Assembly (NCBI RefSeq): GCF_001429785.1
Contig: NZ_LMJF01000012.1
Span: 107,538-171,537 of the forward strand
Direction: 5' to 3'
DNA: 64,000 nt
From: Lysobacter sp. Root916
GTDB taxonomy: Bacteria; Pseudomonadota; Gammaproteobacteria; Xanthomonadales; Xanthomonadaceae
Below the pieces are notes generated by a model. The model did not search any database and was not told where the DNA came from. It saw only the letters and a list, made by a program, of their open reading frames with translations. Positions 36,360 to 44,986 of the stretch are shown here, piece after piece. How positions within the stretch are numbered: position 1 is the stretch's first letter; each line of letters opens with the position of its first letter. Both the position numbers and the translations under genes were made by a program.

Positions 36360-36785
36360 TCACATGTCGTGCTTTTTCAGGTCGAAGCCGCGGGACTGGT
36401 ACTGCTTCCAACGTTCGCGCAGCGGGCCGCGCGCTTCGGCGTCGGCGGGTACCACTTCCAGCACGCGGTCGAAGCTGCCCTGTACGGCGTCGTCGCGCAG
36501 GTTGATGACCAGCGGGCGCATCGCCGCGTCGGCATCCGGCGCGATGATCAGCACGTCGGCCTCCTCCTCGTCGACGTCGGCGCCGGCGATCTGGTGCGGG
36601 ATGAAGACGTCGTCGCCCATGTCCCACAGCAGATCGTCCAGGGCCTCGGCCTGGGCCGCGTCGCGGGCCAGGATCAGGGTCGGCAGGCCGGCGTCGAACG
36701 CCTTGCGCGCCAGTTCGCCCACCAGCCGCAGCGGCTCCTCGCGGAAACGCGCGGTGGTGATCAGATAGAAGTCGGCGCGCGGCAT
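36360..36785 (-). CDS. holC: DNA polymerase III chi subunit
   Basis: 141 residues. The pattern ADFYLITTARFREEPLRLVGE at the start, LPTLILARDAAQAEALDDLLW (about 34-54), FIPHQIAGADVDEEEADVLI (about 61-80) and the final GPLRERWKQYQSRGFDL are characteristic of HolC. Chi binds single-strand DNA-binding protein and, through psi, the clamp loader. Gene order pepA-holC-valS is conserved in gammaproteobacteria, though here another gene lies between pepA and holC. Cytoplasmic. Confidence 0.9.
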   Translation of the reverse strand: MPRADFYLITTARFREEPLRLVGELARKAFDAGLPTLILARDAAQAEALDDLLWDMGDDVFIPHQIAGADVDEEEADVLIIAPDADAAMRPLVINLRDDAVQGSFDRVLEVVPADAEARGPLRERWKQYQSRGFDLKKHDM

Positions 36786-36795
36786 GGTGTCCTAA

Positions 36796-37533
36796 CTATT
36801 CACTTTTTTTGAACGACGCGGCGCGGACGACTTCCAGTACGCGCACGGGATCGCAACCGTAAATGCCGGATCCCCAGGCCGCATTCTGTTCTACGCAGGC
36901 CCAACGGCCATCGTCGAGCGTTCCGACATCAATGACCACGGCATTGGGGATTTCGACGGAAGGGTCGGCGAGTATCTCCGCCATGAAAGCTTCGAGCGCT
37001 GAACACTCGTCGTCGCTGGTGGAGAACCCTGTATCCCGCTGCAGATCGCCGTTACGCGAATAGATCGAGTAGGTATGCAGCACGCGATTCAGCACGAAGC
37101 AACGGAACTCCATATTCCATTGCACGACGTCCGATACCAGGACCGGAGTGTCTCCGTCGTACTCGATCGGGAGGTCCGCGCCGCCATAGACGCCCGCAGG
37201 AAACGATTTGTCGTTCGGCGGCTTCACGAACATCGGCACTTCCAGCTTGCGCGCCTCTTGCAAGGTCGTCAGGCGGATATGCCGATGCTTGTACTTCATT
37301 GGCAGGCGGACGAGCCAATCCTCCGACGGCGACAGCAGCGTCAGTCCAAGCGTTTCTGCGTAGTCGGGGGCAAACAGAGCCTCTGCGTACAGCACGGGGT
37401 CCGGTAGCGCGACGACATGGTCAGGAAGGCGCCATCCGCCCAGCCTTTCCGTAGACCAGCCGAGCGCATTCGCCGCTTTCCACAGAGAGCGGGAATCTTC
37501 AGTCTGGCGTGGGGTCAGGATCAGGGTCGGCAT
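36796..37533 (-). CDS. ATP-grasp protein of the R2K/DUF4343 type
   Basis: 245 residues. Near the N-terminus ILTPRQTEDSRSLWKAANALG gives a pre-ATP-grasp segment; LEVPMFVKPPNDKSFPAGVY (about 97-116) contains the ATP-grasp lysine, and EFRCFVLNRVLHTYSIYSRNG (about 141-161) plus VVIDVGTLDDGRWACVEQNAAW hold the metal-binding acids. This matches the R2K clade of ATP-grasp ligases described around CDC123, proposed peptide-modifying enzymes found in phages and bacteria. GC is lower than its neighbours (69 of 120 bases in 36961-37080). It interrupts the usual pepA-holC order, which suggests insertion. Substrate unknown. Confidence 0.65.
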   Translation of the reverse strand: MPTLILTPRQTEDSRSLWKAANALGWSTERLGGWRLPDHVVALPDPVLYAEALFAPDYAETLGLTLLSPSEDWLVRLPMKYKHRHIRLTTLQEARKLEVPMFVKPPNDKSFPAGVYGGADLPIEYDGDTPVLVSDVVQWNMEFRCFVLNRVLHTYSIYSRNGDLQRDTGFSTSDDECSALEAFMAEILADPSVEIPNAVVIDVGTLDDGRWACVEQNAAWGSGIYGCDPVRVLEVVRAASFKKSE

Positions 37534-37555
37534 CGTATGGAGTCGACAGCTCAGC

Positions 37556-39025
37556 TCAGGCCGCGCGCTCGAGCAGCCACTGGCTCAGCAGGCCGACCGG
37601 ACGGCCGGTCGCCAGGCCGCGCTTGCCTTCGTCGTTGGCCACGCCGGCGATGTCCAGATGCGCCCAGCGCTGACCTTCGGTGAAGCGGGCCAGGAAGCAG
37701 CCGGCGGTGATCGCGCCGGCCCAGCGGCCGCCGATGTTGTAGACGTCGGCGAAGGTCGATTCCAGCTGGGTCTGGTACTCGTCCCACAGCGGCAGGCGCC
37801 AGGCGCGGTCGAACACCTGCTCGCCGGCGCCGAGCAGCTCGGCGGCGAGGTCGTCGTCCTTGCTCATCAGGCCGCTGGCGTACTTGCCCAGCGCGACCAC
37901 GCAGGCGCCGGTCAGGGTGGCCACGTCGAGCAGGGCCTGCGGCTCGAAGCGCTGCGCGTAGGTCAGCGCGTCGCACAGGATCAGGCGGCCCTCGGCGTCG
38001 GTGTTGCCGACTTCGATGGTCTTGCCGGACATGCTGGTGAGCACGTCGGAGGGGCGGTAGGCGTCGGCGTCGGGCATGTTCTCCACCGCCGGCACCACCA
38101 CCACGAGGTTGATCGGCAGCTGCATGCCGACCGCGGACACGAAGCTGCCCATCACCGTGGCCGCGCCGCACATGTCGAACTTCATTTCCTCGATGCCGCC
38201 CTGAACCTTCAGGTTGATGCCGCCGGTATCGAAGGTGATGCCCTTGCCGACCAGCACATAGGGCTTGGCGTCGCCGCCGTTGTTGTACTTGAGCACGATC
38301 AGCTTGGGCGGATTGGCCGAGCCGCGCGCCACCGCGAGCAGCGAGCCCATGCCCAGTTCCTGCATCTGGGCGCGGTCCAGCACTTCGCAGCTGGTGGTCG
38401 GGAAGCGCGCGGCGAAGGTCTGCGCCTGCTCGGCCAGGTAGGCCGGGTTGCACACGTTCGGCGGCAGGTTGCCCAGCTCGCGCGCGAACGCGACGCCAGC
38501 GGCGATCGCCTGGCCCTGGGCCAGCGCGGCGGCATCGTCGCCGTTGATCGCGAGCTTGCGCAGGCCGGCCTCGTCCTTCTTCTTGCCGAGGGTGGCGGTG
38601 TAGCGGTAACAGGCGTGATCGGCGGCGATCGCGGCCTGGCGGATCGCCCAGGCGTTGTCGCGGCCGGTCACCGGGGCTTCGGACAGGGTGAACACGGCGT
38701 GTTCGACCGGCCCGGCCTTGAGCGCGCGGGCGGCGTCGGCGGCGGCCTTGAGGTACTGCGGCACGCCGAACTTGCCGGCTTCGCCCAGGCCCACCACCAG
38801 CACGCGCGGCGCGGTCACGCCGGCCAGATCGTGCAGCAGGGTGGTCTTGCCGGTCTTGCCGCTGACGTCGCCGCGCTCCAGCAGGGCGGTCAGGCGGCCG
38901 CCGCTGGCGGCGTCCAGCGCCTGGCCGGCGGCGGTCAGGGTCTTGTCGGCATAGGCGCCGACCACGATGCAATCGGTCTTGACGGCGGCGGGCGCATCGC
39001 GGTTCAGGTCGAATTCGAGGGTCAT
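37556..39025 (-). CDS. pepA: Leucyl aminopeptidase
   Basis: 489 residues. The C-terminal catalytic domain has [15 protein letters not shown] with the metal-binding Lys and Asp, [15 protein letters not shown], and the M17 signature [14 protein letters not shown] (about 338-351). The N-terminal alpha/beta domain (to about residue 165) is the DNA-contacting part in E. coli PepA, which also helps XerCD recombination at cer sites. Interestingly xerD lies 4 kb away, but that pairing may be chance. The gene diverges from lptF, as in E. coli. Hexameric cytoplasmic enzyme. Confidence 0.95.
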   Translation of the reverse strand: MTLEFDLNRDAPAAVKTDCIVVGAYADKTLTAAGQALDAASGGRLTALLERGDVSGKTGKTTLLHDLAGVTAPRVLVVGLGEAGKFGVPQYLKAAADAARALKAGPVEHAVFTLSEAPVTGRDNAWAIRQAAIAADHACYRYTATLGKKKDEAGLRKLAINGDDAAALAQGQAIAAGVAFARELGNLPPNVCNPAYLAEQAQTFAARFPTTSCEVLDRAQMQELGMGSLLAVARGSANPPKLIVLKYNNGGDAKPYVLVGKGITFDTGGINLKVQGGIEEMKFDMCGAATVMGSFVSAVGMQLPINLVVVVPAVENMPDADAYRPSDVLTSMSGKTIEVGNTDAEGRLILCDALTYAQRFEPQALLDVATLTGACVVALGKYASGLMSKDDDLAAELLGAGEQVFDRAWRLPLWDEYQTQLESTFADVYNIGGRWAGAITAGCFLARFTEGQRWAHLDIAGVANDEGKRGLATGRPVGLLSQWLLERAA

Positions 39026-39195
39026 CCAACAGATTCCCAGGTAGAAGTGCAGCTAAAGGAAGTGAGTTCCGTACAATCGGGCGGCTTCCGGTGGGCTGGA
39101 CTTGCGCGCATCGCGCCGGCTTCAGCCGTCCCATGCCGTCGAACGAACCCCCGAGTTTAACGCAAGCCCGCCCCCATGCCGAAGCCCAATGCCCG
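39026..39195. promoter_or_regulatory. Divergent promoter region between pepA and lptF
   Basis: 170 nt separate the two divergent starts and must hold promoters for both. An A/T-rich stretch at 39047-39076 (AAGTGCAGCTAAAGGAAGTGAG and GTACAAT) contains GTACAAT at about 39069-39075, a fair -10 match for the lptF direction. No operator-like repeat was found. Confidence 0.4.
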
Positions 39196-40281
39196 ATGCC
39201 CAAGCTTGACCGCTACCTGCTGAGCGAATTCGCCCAGGCCACCTTCGCCACCCTGGTGGTGCTGCTGATCGTCGCCGTGGGCGGGGCCTTCACCGACGTG
39301 CTGCAGGACATCGCCCGCGGCCGGGTGCCGGCCGGGATGATGCTGGCCCAGCTGGGCCTGGTGCTGCTGAAATGGCTGCCGCTGATCCTGCCGCTGGCGC
39401 TGATGCTGGGCCTGATGATGGGCACCGGGCGGCTCTACCGCGACTCGGAAATGCCGGTGATCGCCTCGATCGGCGTCGGCCCGCGCCGCCTGCTCAAGCC
39501 GGTCATGCTGCTGGTGGTGCCGATCGTGCTGGTGGTGGGCGCCTGCTCGCTGTGGCTGGGGCCCTGGGCCGAGCGCGTGTCCAAGCAGATGATCAGTCAG
39601 GCCAACCGCAACCTGATCGTGGCCGGCCTGGAGCCGGGCAGCTTCACCGAATTGCCGGGTGGCAAGGGCGGGGTGATCTATGTCGGCGCCATGTCCAACG
39701 ACGGCAGCCGCTTCCAGCGCGTGTTCGTGTACCGCCAGAGCGACGACCGCCGCGAAATCACCACCTCCAACGACGGCGTGCTCAATGTCGACGAGCAGGG
39801 CAACCGCTACCTGACCCTCAACAAGGGCTTCCAGGTCGAGGGGCCGCGCGACAACGGCCTGGATTTCCGCATGATGCATTACGCCAGCAACGAGCTGCTG
39901 CTGCCCGCCGGCGAGACCAAGTTCGACCCCAAGAACCCCGAGCTGATGTCGACCCCGGCCCTGCTCGGCGATGCGCGCCGCGAGGCCGGCGCGCAGCTGC
40001 ATTACCGGCTGGCGCCGCCGCTGCTGACCTTCGCCTTCGCCCTGATGGCGATCCCGCTGGCGCGCAGCATGCCGCGCCAGGCACGTTACGGACGCATCCT
40101 GATGGGCTTCCTGGCCTATCTGATCGGCATCAATCTGATGATCGCGGGCACCGGTTGGCTGGAGAGCGGCAAGATTTCGCTGAGCCTGGGCCTGTGGTGG
40201 CTGGTGCTGCCGATGCTGGCGCTGGCGCTGTGGCTGTACTTCGGCGACGGCCGCCTGCGCCGGGCGAGGGCGCTGGCATGA
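39196..40281 (+). CDS. lptF: LPS export ABC transporter permease LptF
   Basis: 361 residues from ATG 39196 (MPKLDRYLLSEFAQATFATL). YjgP/YjgQ family: three N-terminal membrane helices, with the coupling segment RLYRDSEMPVIASIGVGPRR (about 77-96), a periplasmic beta-jellyroll domain (about 130-270) and three C-terminal helices. It forms the inner-membrane LptB2FG complex with LptG, which extracts LPS and pushes it along the LptC-A-D bridge. Overlaps lptG by ATGA. An in-frame extension back to 39091 has no family support. Confidence 0.93.
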   Translation: MPKLDRYLLSEFAQATFATLVVLLIVAVGGAFTDVLQDIARGRVPAGMMLAQLGLVLLKWLPLILPLALMLGLMMGTGRLYRDSEMPVIASIGVGPRRLLKPVMLLVVPIVLVVGACSLWLGPWAERVSKQMISQANRNLIVAGLEPGSFTELPGGKGGVIYVGAMSNDGSRFQRVFVYRQSDDRREITTSNDGVLNVDEQGNRYLTLNKGFQVEGPRDNGLDFRMMHYASNELLLPAGETKFDPKNPELMSTPALLGDARREAGAQLHYRLAPPLLTFAFALMAIPLARSMPRQARYGRILMGFLAYLIGINLMIAGTGWLESGKISLSLGLWWLVLPMLALALWLYFGDGRLRRARALA

Positions 40282-41381
40282 AGCCCTTCCCGAAGATCCA
40301 CGACGTCTACGTCGGCCGCGTCGTGCTGGGCACGGTGCTGCTGACCTGGACGGTCTTGATGGGCCTGGATGTGATGCTGGGCTTCGTCAGCAGCGAGCTC
40401 AGCGACATCGGCAAAGGCAACTACGGCCTGACCCAGGCCCTGACCTACATGGTCTACACCATCCCGCGCCGCGCCTACACGCTGTTTCCGACCTCGGCGG
40501 TGATCGGCGCGCTGATGGCGCTGGGCCAGCTCGCGGCGACCTCCGAGCTCACCGCGCTGCGCGCGGTCGGCCTGTCGCGCCGGCGCCTGAGCCTGGCCGT
40601 GGCCGGTGCCCTGACGACGCTGACCCTGTTGATGGTGGTCAACGGCGAGACCCTGTCGCCGTGGGCGCAGCGCAGCGCCGAGGCGCTCAAGGCCTCGGCC
40701 AAGTCCAAGAACATGATCGTGGCCCAGTATTCGGGCCTGTGGGCGCGCGAGGGCGATTTCATCCTCAACGCCGGCGGCGGTCAGGACCGCAGCAACGGCA
40801 AGGACACCTGGCTGGAACTGCGCGACGTGTTCTTCTACGAGTTCGCCGAGGACGGCCGCCTGAAGTCGGCCGCGATCGCGCATATCGCCGAACACCGTCC
40901 GGGCGGCTGGGTGCTGCGCGACGTCACCCGCACCACATTCGGCGCCAAGTCGGTGACCCAGACCCATGTGGCGCAGGAGCGTTGGGAGTCCAAGCTGGAC
41001 GGCGCCGCGCTGATGGCCGGCTCCGACCGGCCGCGCTACCTGAGTTCGACGGCGTTGGCCGCGGCGATCGACTACCGCGAGCGCAACGGTCTGGACGCGG
41101 GCGAGTTCGAGGAGCACTACTGGGGCCGCTGGTTCTATCCGATCAACGTGCTGGCGCTGTGCCTGGCCGCGATTCCGTTCGCGTTCGGCGCGCTGCGCAG
41201 CGGTGGCATGGGCAAGCGCTTGTTCATCGGCATCGTGTTCGCGCTGGGTTTCTGGCTGTTGCAGACGCAGTTCGTGAAGCTGGCCAGCGTGTACAAGTTC
41301 GATTTCCGCCTGGCTTATCTGATGCCCACGGTGATCATGGTCGGGGTGTCGGCATTCCTGTTCAAGAAGCGCTCGGGCTAA
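40278..41381 (+). CDS. lptG: LPS export ABC transporter permease LptG
   Basis: 367 residues. Same topology as LptF: N-terminal helices with YTIPRRAYTLFPTSAVIGAL and LRAVGLSRRRLSLAV (the ATPase-coupling helix), a periplasmic domain (about 120-270, with WLELRDVFFYEF and GWVLRDVTRTTFG), and C-terminal helices. LptG contacts LptC and passes LPS to it. Ends at 41381; the 69-bp repeat array begins 27 nt later and may lie in its 3' untranslated region. Confidence 0.93.
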   Translation: MKPFPKIHDVYVGRVVLGTVLLTWTVLMGLDVMLGFVSSELSDIGKGNYGLTQALTYMVYTIPRRAYTLFPTSAVIGALMALGQLAATSELTALRAVGLSRRRLSLAVAGALTTLTLLMVVNGETLSPWAQRSAEALKASAKSKNMIVAQYSGLWAREGDFILNAGGGQDRSNGKDTWLELRDVFFYEFAEDGRLKSAAIAHIAEHRPGGWVLRDVTRTTFGAKSVTQTHVAQERWESKLDGAALMAGSDRPRYLSSTALAAAIDYRERNGLDAGEFEEHYWGRWFYPINVLALCLAAIPFAFGALRSGGMGKRLFIGIVFALGFWLLQTQFVKLASVYKFDFRLAYLMPTVIMVGVSAFLFKKRSG

Positions 41382-41407
41382 AGCTTGGGCGCTGACCGCA
41401 GCGCCGC

Positions 41408-41706
41408 TGTGGGAGCGGCGCAAGTCGCGACTGCGAACGCCGGCCACATCGTAATTTTCGATTCGAGGCGGCTTTCTGTGGGAGCGGCGTAAGCCGCGAT
41501 CGCGAGCTCCGGCAACGTCGTAATTTTCAATTCGAGTCGGCTTTCTGTAGGAGCGGCGCAAGCCGCGACCGCGAGCTCCGGCTACGTCGTAAATTTCGAT
41601 TCGAGACGGCTTTCTGTGGGAGCGGCGTAAGCCGCGATCTCGAGCTCCGGCTACGTCGTAAATTTCGATTCGAGACGGCTTTTTGTGGGAGCGGCGTAAG
41701 CCGCGA
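41408..41706. repeat. Tandem array of five REP-like units with a 69-bp period
   Basis: Copies of TGTGGGAGCGGCGYAAGCCG begin at 41408, 41477, 41546, 41615 and 41684, exactly 69 bp apart. The spacers are also near-identical (CGAGCTCCGGCTACGTCGTAA then a TTTCGATTCGAGACGG stretch), so the true unit is 69 bp, not a short repeat with unique spacers. Since 69 is a multiple of three, every reading frame carries a 23-residue protein repeat, but none looks like a real gene. The array sits between lptG and the RDD gene. Confidence 0.93.
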
Positions 41707-41729
41707 TCTCGAACTCTGGTTGCTGTGCA

Positions 41730-42130
41730 AGCTAGGCTTCAGGCCGGGCTTCCGCCTGCTGCGCATGCGCGCCACTTGCCGTTGCTTCTAGCTCCCTCCT
41801 TTGGAAAAGGAGGGTTGGGGAGGATTTGCTTTTGCCTTGCTGTCGCTTCTTCTGACCGAAGGTCAAAGGCTTCCGCCTGCTGCGCATGCGGGTTACTTTC
41901 TCTTGCTAGCCCAAGAGAAAGTAACCAAAGAGAAGGGCTAGCGGGACCAAACCTCCCCTGCGGGTTCGGGGCTTGCGCCGGGATTTTTCGAATGGACATC
42001 CCTGTCCATTCGAAAAACGGCGCGCGTCCTGCGCGCCGCCCTTCGGGTCTACGGTTGGTCGGGTGAGTGCGGGCAGCTCCGTGAAAGGCGGCATTCGTAG
42101 GATGCGGTGAGCCGCAGGCGAACCGCATCG
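41730..42130. repeat. Mosaic of perfect palindromes in a non-coding region
   Basis: No gene is supported here. Palindromes: CCCTCCTTT/AAAGGAGGG (41794-41814), GGTTACTTTCTCTTG/CAAGAGAAAGTAACC (41891-41926), TTTTTCGAATGGACA/TGTCCATTCGAAAAA (41984-42017), GGCGCGC/GCGCGCC (42019-42037) and GATGCGGT/ACCGCATC (42101-42129). The word GCTTCCGCCTGCTGCGCATGCG occurs twice, at about 41748 and 41869, quoted here in part as CCGCCTGCTGCGCATGCG. This looks like a composite of dispersed intergenic repeats. An open frame antisense to it (41739-42128) is probably a by-product. Confidence 0.8.
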
Positions 42131-42162
42131 TCGCGTGGCGGCGGCGACGCGCGCGGATCGAG

Positions 42163-42639
42163 CTACTTCTTCGGCAACCGAATCAACCGCGTCCCGCTGG
42201 CGCGGTCGTGCCAGGTCAGGCGGTCGCGATCCAGCCAGGCCCACCAGAAGCCCAGGCCGGCGGCCAGCAGCGATACGCTGCCGACGCCGTAGCGAATCAA
42301 CAAGGCCTTCCAGCCCGGCCGGCCGCCGTCGGCGCCGATCAGGCGCAGCCGCCACGGCCGCATGCCCAGGGTCTGGCCGCCGCGGCGCCAGCTGATCGTC
42401 GCGTAGGCGCCGGTGAGCAGCCAGCACACCAGCCACAGCAGCCACTGCAGCGCGCTGAACGGCGCGATGTTCTCGTGCACGTCGTGCCCGGACACGGTGT
42501 AGCCGACCGAGAACAGGGCCGAGGCCAGCATCCACAGCGCCAGCGCCGGCCAGAAATCGTAGAACAGCGCGAACCAGCGCCACAGCAAGACGGGGGCGGG
42601 GCGGGTTGGTGTGTCCGGGGCGGCGTGTTCGGTGCTCAT
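42163..42639 (-). CDS. RDD family membrane protein
   Basis: 158 residues with about four membrane helices ([19 protein letters not shown] first). The RDD signature Arg-x-x-Asp-Asp is degenerate, but the central family motif [21 protein letters not shown] (about 88-108) is typical, followed by the helix [12 protein letters not shown] proteins are small inner-membrane proteins, some proposed as Na+/H+ antiporters. It diverges from xerD with 113 nt between starts. Function not determined from sequence. Confidence 0.82.
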   Translation of the reverse strand: MSTEHAAPDTPTRPAPVLLWRWFALFYDFWPALALWMLASALFSVGYTVSGHDVHENIAPFSALQWLLWLVCWLLTGAYATISWRRGGQTLGMRPWRLRLIGADGGRPGWKALLIRYGVGSVSLLAAGLGFWWAWLDRDRLTWHDRASGTRLIRLPKK

Positions 42640-42752
42640 CGCAACAGGATAGCCGCCGCGCGCGCGGTCGTAGCGCCTCCGATGCGCACGTGCGCGATCA
42701 CGGGCGCGCGCCGGGCTTGCGCCGCCGCGCCCGGCTGAGGGACGCTGCCGCG

Positions 42753-43727
42753 ATGACGTCGCCGAAATCCCGCAAGACCACGCCCGCCGAACGCCGCAGC
42801 CTGGCGATGTCGCTGCCGTCGCTGCCGGACGCCGACGAGGCCGCGATCCGCGTGTTCCTGGATGCGATCTGGGCCGAGAGCGGCCTGGCTCAGCAGACCC
42901 TGGACAGCTACCGGCGCGACCTCGAAGGCCTGGCGCGCTGGCGCGGCGGCCGCGACGGCGGCCTGGCCGGCGCCGATCGCGCGGGCTTGTTCGATTACTT
43001 GGCCTGGCGCACCAAGGAAGGCTATTCGCCGCGCAGCAACGCGCGCCTGTTGTCGGCGCTGCGGGCCTTCTACGCGCTGCGCCTGCGTCGTGGCGAGCGC
43101 GCCGACGATCCCACCGCCCTGCTGGAGCCGCCGCGCCTGCCGCGTTCGCTGCCCAAGGCGCTGGCGGAAAGCCAGATCGAGGCGCTGCTGGCCGCGCCCG
43201 AGGTCGACACGCCGCTGGGCCTGCGCGACCGCGCCATGCTGGAACTGATGTACGCCGCCGGCTTGCGCGTGAGCGAGCTGGTCAACCTGGCCGCGACCGC
43301 GGTCAACCTGCGCCAGGGCGTGCTGCGCGTGACCGGCAAGGGCGGCAAGGAACGCCTGGTGCCGCTGGGCGAAGAGGCCCAGCACTGGCTGGAGCGCTAT
43401 CTGGCCCAGTCGCGTCCGCTGCTGGCCGGCAAGCAGGCGCTGAAGCCCCTGTTCGTCGGCGGTGCCGGCGAGGAAAGTGCGCTGACCCGCCAGCAGTTCT
43501 GGGGCCTGGTCAAACGCTACGCCGCGGTCGCCGGCATCGACCCGGCCCGGATCAGCCCGCACGGCCTGCGCCACAGCTTCGCCACCCACCTGCTCAATCA
43601 CGGCGCCGACCTGCGCGCATTGCAGATGCTGTTGGGCCACAGCTCGCTGTCGACCACCCAGATCTACACTCTGGTCGCGCGCGAGCAGCTCAAGCAGTTG
43701 CACGCCAAGCATCACCCTCGAGGGTGA
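42753..43727 (+). CDS. xerD: Tyrosine site-specific recombinase XerD
   Basis: 324 residues from ATG 42753, with TGAGGGA upstream. The N-terminal SAM-like DNA-binding domain spans about 30-120. The catalytic domain carries Arg in [12 protein letters not shown], Lys in [14 protein letters not shown], His-Xxx-Xxx-Arg in [20 protein letters not shown] (about 270-289), and the Tyr nucleophile in [14 protein letters not shown] (about 304). With XerC it resolves chromosome dimers at dif. I choose XerD over XerC because dsbC follows, as in E. coli xerD-dsbC. The frame extends upstream to 42606 without family support. Confidence 0.9.
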   Translation: MTSPKSRKTTPAERRSLAMSLPSLPDADEAAIRVFLDAIWAESGLAQQTLDSYRRDLEGLARWRGGRDGGLAGADRAGLFDYLAWRTKEGYSPRSNARLLSALRAFYALRLRRGERADDPTALLEPPRLPRSLPKALAESQIEALLAAPEVDTPLGLRDRAMLELMYAAGLRVSELVNLAATAVNLRQGVLRVTGKGGKERLVPLGEEAQHWLERYLAQSRPLLAGKQALKPLFVGGAGEESALTRQQFWGLVKRYAAVAGIDPARISPHGLRHSFATHLLNHGADLRALQMLLGHSSLSTTQIYTLVAREQLKQLHAKHHPRG

Positions 43728-43927
43728 ACCGCCATTCAACCTGGTCCGGCCGTTTCCAGCCCCGATTCCCGTACTCCCCAGTTCCCGAAAACGCCAACCC
43801 CGTCGCGCTAGCGCCACCGGTCCGGCCCCCCCCGGCCGACCCCGTCCCGCGCCCCGTGCGACAATCGTTGAACCACACCTTCCCCGCGCGGTCCAAACGC
43901 TCGGTGAACCAGCCAAGGACCCGATCG
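43728..43927. other. Intergenic region xerD-dsbC
   Basis: About 200 nt, rich in C-runs (for example GGTCCGGCCCCCCCCGG near 43820). No gene, hairpin with T-run or clear promoter was found. The dsbC ribosome site is probably the AAGGACCC stretch a few bases before ATG 43928. Confidence 0.35.
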
Positions 43928-44803
43928 ATGAAGTACGCCCTATTCGCCGTGCTCGGAGCGCTCAGCCTGTCGGCCTGCGCCGAGGCCCCCAAGCCCGCCG
44001 CCGATGCCGCTAAAACCCCGGCCGCCGCCAGCGCCAAGCCTGCCGAGGCCAAGGCCGCCGCCGGCACGCCGGACGCGCGCGCGATCGAGGCGATCCGCGT
44101 GCTCAACTCGCGCGTCACCGTCGAACGCGTCGGCGCCGCGCCGATCCCCGGCTTCCGCGAGGCGATCGTCGCCGGCCAGGTGGTCTACGTCAGCGACGAC
44201 GGCCGCTACCTGTTCCTGCCGGGCTCCGGCGGCGCCCTGTTCGACACCACCGCCAAGAAGAACCTCAGCGAAGTGGCCTTGGCCGGCATGCGCAAAGAGG
44301 CGCTGAAGGCGATCCCGGCCAGCGAGCGCATCGTGTTCGCGCCGGCCAATCCCAAATACACGGTGTCGGTGTTCACCGACGTCGAATGCGGCTACTGCCG
44401 CAAGCTGCACGGCGAAATCGCCGAGTACAACCGCCAGGGCATCGCGATCGAGTACCTCGCGTTCCCGCGCGCCGGCATCGGCAGCCAGGACTACAACAAG
44501 ATGGTGTCGGTGTGGTGCGCGCCGGATCGTCGCAAGGCCCTGACCGACGCCAAGGCCGACCACGCGGTGCCGACCAAGAACTGCAAGAACAGCATCAACC
44601 AGCAGTACGACGTGGGCCAGCGCGTGGGCCTGACCGGCACCCCGATGATCCTGGCGGCCGACGGCACCCAGCTCGGCGGCTACGTGCCGCCGGCGGCGCT
44701 GCGCGAAACCCTGGACAAGCTGGCCGCCGACGGCAGCGCCAAGCCGGCCGCGACCGGCCCGGTCGACGCCGTACCGGCGGCGGCCACGGCCGGCGGGGCC
44801 TGA
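43928..44803 (+). CDS. dsbC: DsbC-like thiol:disulfide isomerase with lipoprotein-type signal
   Basis: 291 residues. The signal MKYALFAVLGALSLSAC ends in a lipobox (LSAC), after which an Ala/Pro/Lys-rich linker of about 35 residues follows. Residues about 50-105 match the DsbC dimerisation domain and about 130-265 the thioredoxin fold, with active-site CGYC in FTDVECGYCRKLHG (about 152-165) and the cis-proline in GLTGTPMILAADG. DsbC rearranges wrong disulfides in periplasmic proteins. E. coli DsbC is soluble; here a lipid anchor is likely. Follows xerD, as in E. coli. Confidence 0.87.
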   Translation: MKYALFAVLGALSLSACAEAPKPAADAAKTPAAASAKPAEAKAAAGTPDARAIEAIRVLNSRVTVERVGAAPIPGFREAIVAGQVVYVSDDGRYLFLPGSGGALFDTTAKKNLSEVALAGMRKEALKAIPASERIVFAPANPKYTVSVFTDVECGYCRKLHGEIAEYNRQGIAIEYLAFPRAGIGSQDYNKMVSVWCAPDRRKALTDAKADHAVPTKNCKNSINQQYDVGQRVGLTGTPMILAADGTQLGGYVPPAALRETLDKLAADGSAKPAATGPVDAVPAAATAGGA

Positions 44804-44840
44804 GTCCCGTCGTCCCGGCCGACCCGGCCGGGCGCCACTG

Positions 44841-44866
44841 ACGATGCCGCCGCGAGGCGGCATCGT
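44841..44866 (+). terminator. Hairpin terminator after dsbC
   Basis: ACGATGCCGCC and GGCGGCATCGT form a perfect 11-bp stem with GCGA loop, 37 nt after the dsbC stop. The following CGTTTCC is a short T-run, so termination may be partial. Confidence 0.75.
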
Positions 44867-44986
44867 CGTTTCCGGGCCTCGCCCAGGCCCGCCGGGCTTG
44901 CCGCGGCGGGCCGTGTGCACGGAAAACGGCGCGGGTGCGGGCGCTTGGATACAATACCGGGCCCGACGTTGCACGGTTCCCCGGAC

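Noticed and set aside
41408-41706. Regularly spaced repeats that could be mistaken for a CRISPR array
   Set aside because: The 'spacers' between the repeat cores are almost identical to each other, so it is a 69-bp tandem repeat. No cas genes are present.
41527-41775. An open frame made of 23-residue repeats on the minus strand
   Set aside because: The repeat comes from the 69-bp DNA period being a multiple of three; there is no ribosome site and no plausible protein feature.
41739-42128. A 129-codon minus-strand frame in the palindrome mosaic
   Set aside because: Its sequence is fully explained by the palindromic repeats it reads through. Similar frames are often mis-annotated as hypothetical proteins in related genomes.
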